DNA of 7,392 nt from Leptospirales bacterium. GTDB lineage: Bacteria; Spirochaetota; Leptospiria; Leptospirales; Leptonemataceae. The stretch spans positions 1 to 7,392 of the forward strand of contig JABAAI010000047.1 in assembly GCA_014238825.1 (NCBI GenBank), in the 5' to 3' direction. Made by a program: the position numbers and the translations under genes. Shown here piece by piece: positions 5,176 through 7,392 of the stretch (positions are counted from its first letter, which is position 1; every line of letters begins with the position of its first letter). A model generated the notes under the pieces. That model did no database searches. It had not been told where the DNA came from and saw only the letters and a program-made list of their open reading frames with translations.

Positions 5176-6459
5176 ATGTCCTTTTTTAATAGAAATTATA
5201 GCTCGCTTAAAAGAGAGATTTCTTGCCTAAAGGACCTCGTTGATTCATTTGCCCAAATCAACTCTTCTTTAGATCTTAAAACAGTACTTACTAATTCACT
5301 TCAAACTGCAACAAGGTTGATGAATGCCGAAATAGGCTCTATTGCCTTGCTCAATAAGAATGGCGATCAATTATATTTTATCGAATCAACAGATAAAAAC
5401 TTTGCCAAATTAAAAGAGCTAAAAATCCCTTTGGGTAGTGGTATTGCCGGCCATGTAGCGAAAACAGGAAAATCACTCCGACTAGATGATGCTAAACAAA
5501 ATCCTCACTTTTACTCTAAGATAGATCATAAAATGGGACAGACTACTGGCTCTTATCTATGCTCTCCTTTAATCGCAAATAAGAAAGTTATAGGTACCAC
5601 TCAAATTATGAAAAAAGCTAAGGGAGCATCTTTTACTGAAGATGATGCGATACTACTAGATGGATTTGCAAGTCAAGTCGCCTTAGCTATTGAAAATGCA
5701 CGCGCCCATACATTGGAACTAGCACAAAAAAAAATAGAATATGAAATGCTTCTCTGTTCTCAAATTCAAGAAAATTTCTCTCCAAAATCTATTCCTAGTA
5801 TACAAGGATTTGAGATATTTGGCACCTCTTCTACAGCTAAAGAAGTTGGTGGTGATTACTACAACTACTTCTGGAAAAGCAAGGAATGCCTTGATATTAT
5901 TGTTGCCGATGTTTCTGGTAAGGGAATTTCAGCTGCTCTCTTAGTCTCTAGTCTACATACTTGCTATCCTCTAATTTCTGAAAATAATCCCAGCCTAAAA
6001 GAAACTGCTGTCAAACTAAATGCATTTTTATGCTCTACCTTGCCACTGGGAAGATTTATTACTGTTTTTATAATGCGAATCTATTCAAATAAGACAGAAG
6101 TAGAATACATCCTCGCCGGCCACCCTCCTCCCATACTCGTTTCTAAGCAAAATACTAAATCCAGAAATTTTACTCGCACCTCCGCCATACTAGGTTTTGA
6201 TGACAAGCAAGAAACCCAAGTCAAGAACTTAGAACTCTTCAGCGGAGATATTGTTGTCGCTTTTTCTGATGGCTATAGTGAGGCCCAAAATAAGAAAGGA
6301 GAGTTTTTTGGAGAAGAAAGGATATCAAAAATAATTACGAAAAATCAAAACCGTACTTTAGAAGATATTTACGGTATTTTGGATTCCGAAGTAAATAAAT
6401 TTTGTATGGACACCACAAAGTTAGACGACCTCACTATAGCATTAGTGCGTCGCCAGTAA
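5176..6459 (+). CDS. GAF domain plus SpoIIE/RsbU-type PP2C serine phosphatase
   Basis: Cytoplasmic signalling phosphatase. Enzymes of this type remove phosphate from anti-sigma-factor antagonists (STAS proteins) and so switch on alternative sigma factors. Residues 20-35 form a short helix, 36-175 a GAF sensor domain (LPLGSGIAGHVAKTGKSLRLDDA-like pattern, SPLIANKKVIGTTQIM), about 176-202 a helical linker, and 203-427 the phosphatase. Metal ligands are visible: D227 in EVGGDYY, D245 in VADVSGKG, D365 in SDGYSEAQN and D417 in DDLTIAL; AGHPPPIL at 314-321 is also typical. The frequent aspartate after GGDYY is asparagine (N230). No membrane segment is present. The start is forced, because a TGA lies directly before the ATG; there is no Shine-Dalgarno sequence. 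No kinase, STAS protein or sigma factor lies in the window, so the target and the GAF ligand are unknown. Confidence 0.92.
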   Translation: MSFFNRNYSSLKREISCLKDLVDSFAQINSSLDLKTVLTNSLQTATRLMNAEIGSIALLNKNGDQLYFIESTDKNFAKLKELKIPLGSGIAGHVAKTGKSLRLDDAKQNPHFYSKIDHKMGQTTGSYLCSPLIANKKVIGTTQIMKKAKGASFTEDDAILLDGFASQVALAIENARAHTLELAQKKIEYEMLLCSQIQENFSPKSIPSIQGFEIFGTSSTAKEVGGDYYNYFWKSKECLDIIVADVSGKGISAALLVSSLHTCYPLISENNPSLKETAVKLNAFLCSTLPLGRFITVFIMRIYSNKTEVEYILAGHPPPILVSKQNTKSRNFTRTSAILGFDDKQETQVKNLELFSGDIVVAFSDGYSEAQNKKGEFFGEERISKIITKNQNRTLEDIYGILDSEVNKFCMDTTKLDDLTIALVRRQ

Positions 6460-6507
6460 AGCAAACAAACATACAGATAATGTAAGCTAAATTACGCTTA
6501 GACTAGC

Positions 6508-7392
6508 CTAAACTTCTCTTCCATTGTAAAGTTTCGCCACATATTTCCCATAGCCATTATAAGGGAGAGTCGCGATTCTCTCCTCTCTACCAAATCCTAG
6601 GACTCGTTCGGAAGCTTGGCTCCAACGTGGATGAGGAACTCTGGGGTTTACATTGGAATAAAAGCCATATTCCGAAGGAACAGCATCATTCCAAAATGTA
6701 CCAGGCTTCTTTTCCAGAAACTCTATCTCTGTAATTCCTTTCATACTTTTATAACCATATTTCCAAGGCACAATCAAGCGTACCGGAGCACCGTTTTGCT
6801 TAGTGAGAGGATGACCATACATCCCTACAGTAAACATTGTTAGAGGATTCATCGCTTCATCCATACGCAAGGCCTCATAATATGGCCAAGTATAAGATGA
6901 AATTTCTTTCTGTCCTTTTGCTTGCTCTGGTCTATACCAGCCGACAAAACGAACATAGCGTGCCTTTGAAAGTGGCTTAAGAAAAGAAATTATTTGAGAT
7001 AAAGGAATCCCTACCCAAGGAACGACCATAGCCCAAGCCTCCACACAACGAAAACGATAGACTCTCTCTTCCAAAGGGAAACGGCGCACCAGATCTTCTA
7101 AGTCATATTCGCGTGGCTTATGACTTAGGCCTGAGACTTTAATCTTCCAAGGATTTGTCACAAAATTTGCGGCAAGGGACCAAACTTCTTCTTTAACCTG
7201 AGTGAATTCATAGTAGTTATTATAACTTGTGCTAAGGACTTCAGAAGTAATATCACGGCCGGGCACTTTATCGAAGGAGCGATTCCTTTTCGCAGGAAAT
7301 TTACTAGGCGCAAATTTAGCATCATAAAGTTTTGATGGATGCATTGCTTTTTTCTTCTGTTGGGAGGTCTTTTTATCACAGCCAAGAACTAA
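6508..7392 (-). CDS. msrP: MsrP (YedY)-like molybdopterin sulfoxide reductase catalytic subunit, lipoprotein type (5' end outside window)
   Basis: Periplasmic molybdoenzyme that reduces methionine sulfoxide in oxidised envelope proteins; in E. coli electrons come from the haem membrane protein MsrQ. Strong family motifs, numbered from the ATG at 7344: YNNYYEF at 41-47, RRFPLEERVYRFRCVEAWAM with the molybdenum-ligating cysteine at 100, MVVPWVG, LRMDEAMNPLTMFTVGMYG, NGAPVRLIVPWKYGYKSMK, EYGFYSNVNP and HPRWSQASER. The ATG at 7344 is probably not the true start. The frame stays open to the window edge and reads LVLGC, then DKKTSQQKKKA, before that methionine. LVLGC is a good lipobox with the lipidated cysteine at 7380-7378, so the signal peptide and start lie beyond 7392. 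Whether that signal is a Tat signal cannot be seen. No msrQ lies directly downstream, since the next gene converges. Confidence 0.92.
   Translation of the reverse strand, partial: LVLGCDKKTSQQKKKAMHPSKLYDAKFAPSKFPAKRNRSFDKVPGRDITSEVLSTSYNNYYEFTQVKEEVWSLAANFVTNPWKIKVSGLSHKPREYDLEDLVRRFPLEERVYRFRCVEAWAMVVPWVGIPLSQIISFLKPLSKARYVRFVGWYRPEQAKGQKEISSYTWPYYEALRMDEAMNPLTMFTVGMYGHPLTKQNGAPVRLIVPWKYGYKSMKGITEIEFLEKKPGTFWNDAVPSEYGFYSNVNPRVPHPRWSQASERVLGFGREERIATLPYNGYGKYVAKLYNGREV

Noticed and set aside
6483..6500. Inverted repeat TAAGC...GCTTA between the convergent phosphatase and msrP genes
   Set aside because: Only a 5-bp stem with no following T tract on either strand; too weak to call a terminator.
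1..7392. CRISPR array, tRNA, rRNA, insertion sequence or phage genes
   Set aside because: No spaced direct repeats, cloverleaf sequences, transposase motifs or terminal inverted repeats were found; the only tandem repeat is the coding 12-bp array at 1622-1681.

Overview
The window comes from an AT-rich, diderm, probably oxygen-using bacterium. The diderm call rests on two predicted lipid-anchored or membrane-anchored periplasmic redox proteins, a SCO-type protein and an MsrP-type methionine sulfoxide reductase. All genes are ordinary chromosomal bacterial genes. No phage, transposase, CRISPR array, tRNA or rRNA is visible. The phylum cannot be fixed by eye. Leptospira-like spirochaetes or members of the Planctomycetes-Verrucomicrobia-Chlamydiae group would fit the gene mix, but this is a guess.

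Layout: (1) Positions 2-514, plus strand, hold the 3' end of a CDP-alcohol phosphatidyltransferase (PgsA-like phospholipid synthesis). (2) A tight minus-strand operon runs from about 4351 down to 685: dnaX, ybaB, recR, a SCO/SenC gene and a small membrane protein with a long charged tail. The gaps between genes are only 5, 5, 7 and 5 nt. The last gene seems to have lost a C-terminal segment to frameshifts; its remnant runs on to 546. (3) A 94-bp divergent promoter region (4352-4445) carries a good sigma70-type promoter for the operon. (4) rpiA (4446-5114) and a GAF plus SpoIIE-type phosphatase gene (5176-6459) lie on the plus strand. (5) A minus-strand msrP-like gene (6508 to the window edge) converges on the phosphatase gene. 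Its frame stays open to the edge and contains a lipobox, so its start lies outside the window.

How the genes work together: dnaX-ybaB-recR is the classic replication/recombination group (clamp loader, nucleoid-associated protein, RecFOR repair protein). Here it drives two envelope genes, one of them a copper/redox thioredoxin-fold protein. RpiA serves the pentose phosphate pathway, the SpoIIE phosphatase probably serves a partner-switching stress pathway whose other parts are not here, and MsrP repairs oxidised periplasmic methionines.

No wholly new multi-gene system is evident. The points most worth checking are the decayed C-terminal module after 685, the histidine-rich 12-bp repeat expansion in the SCO gene, the lipoprotein-type N-terminus of MsrP, the near absence of Shine-Dalgarno sequences, and the linkage of envelope genes to the dnaX operon.
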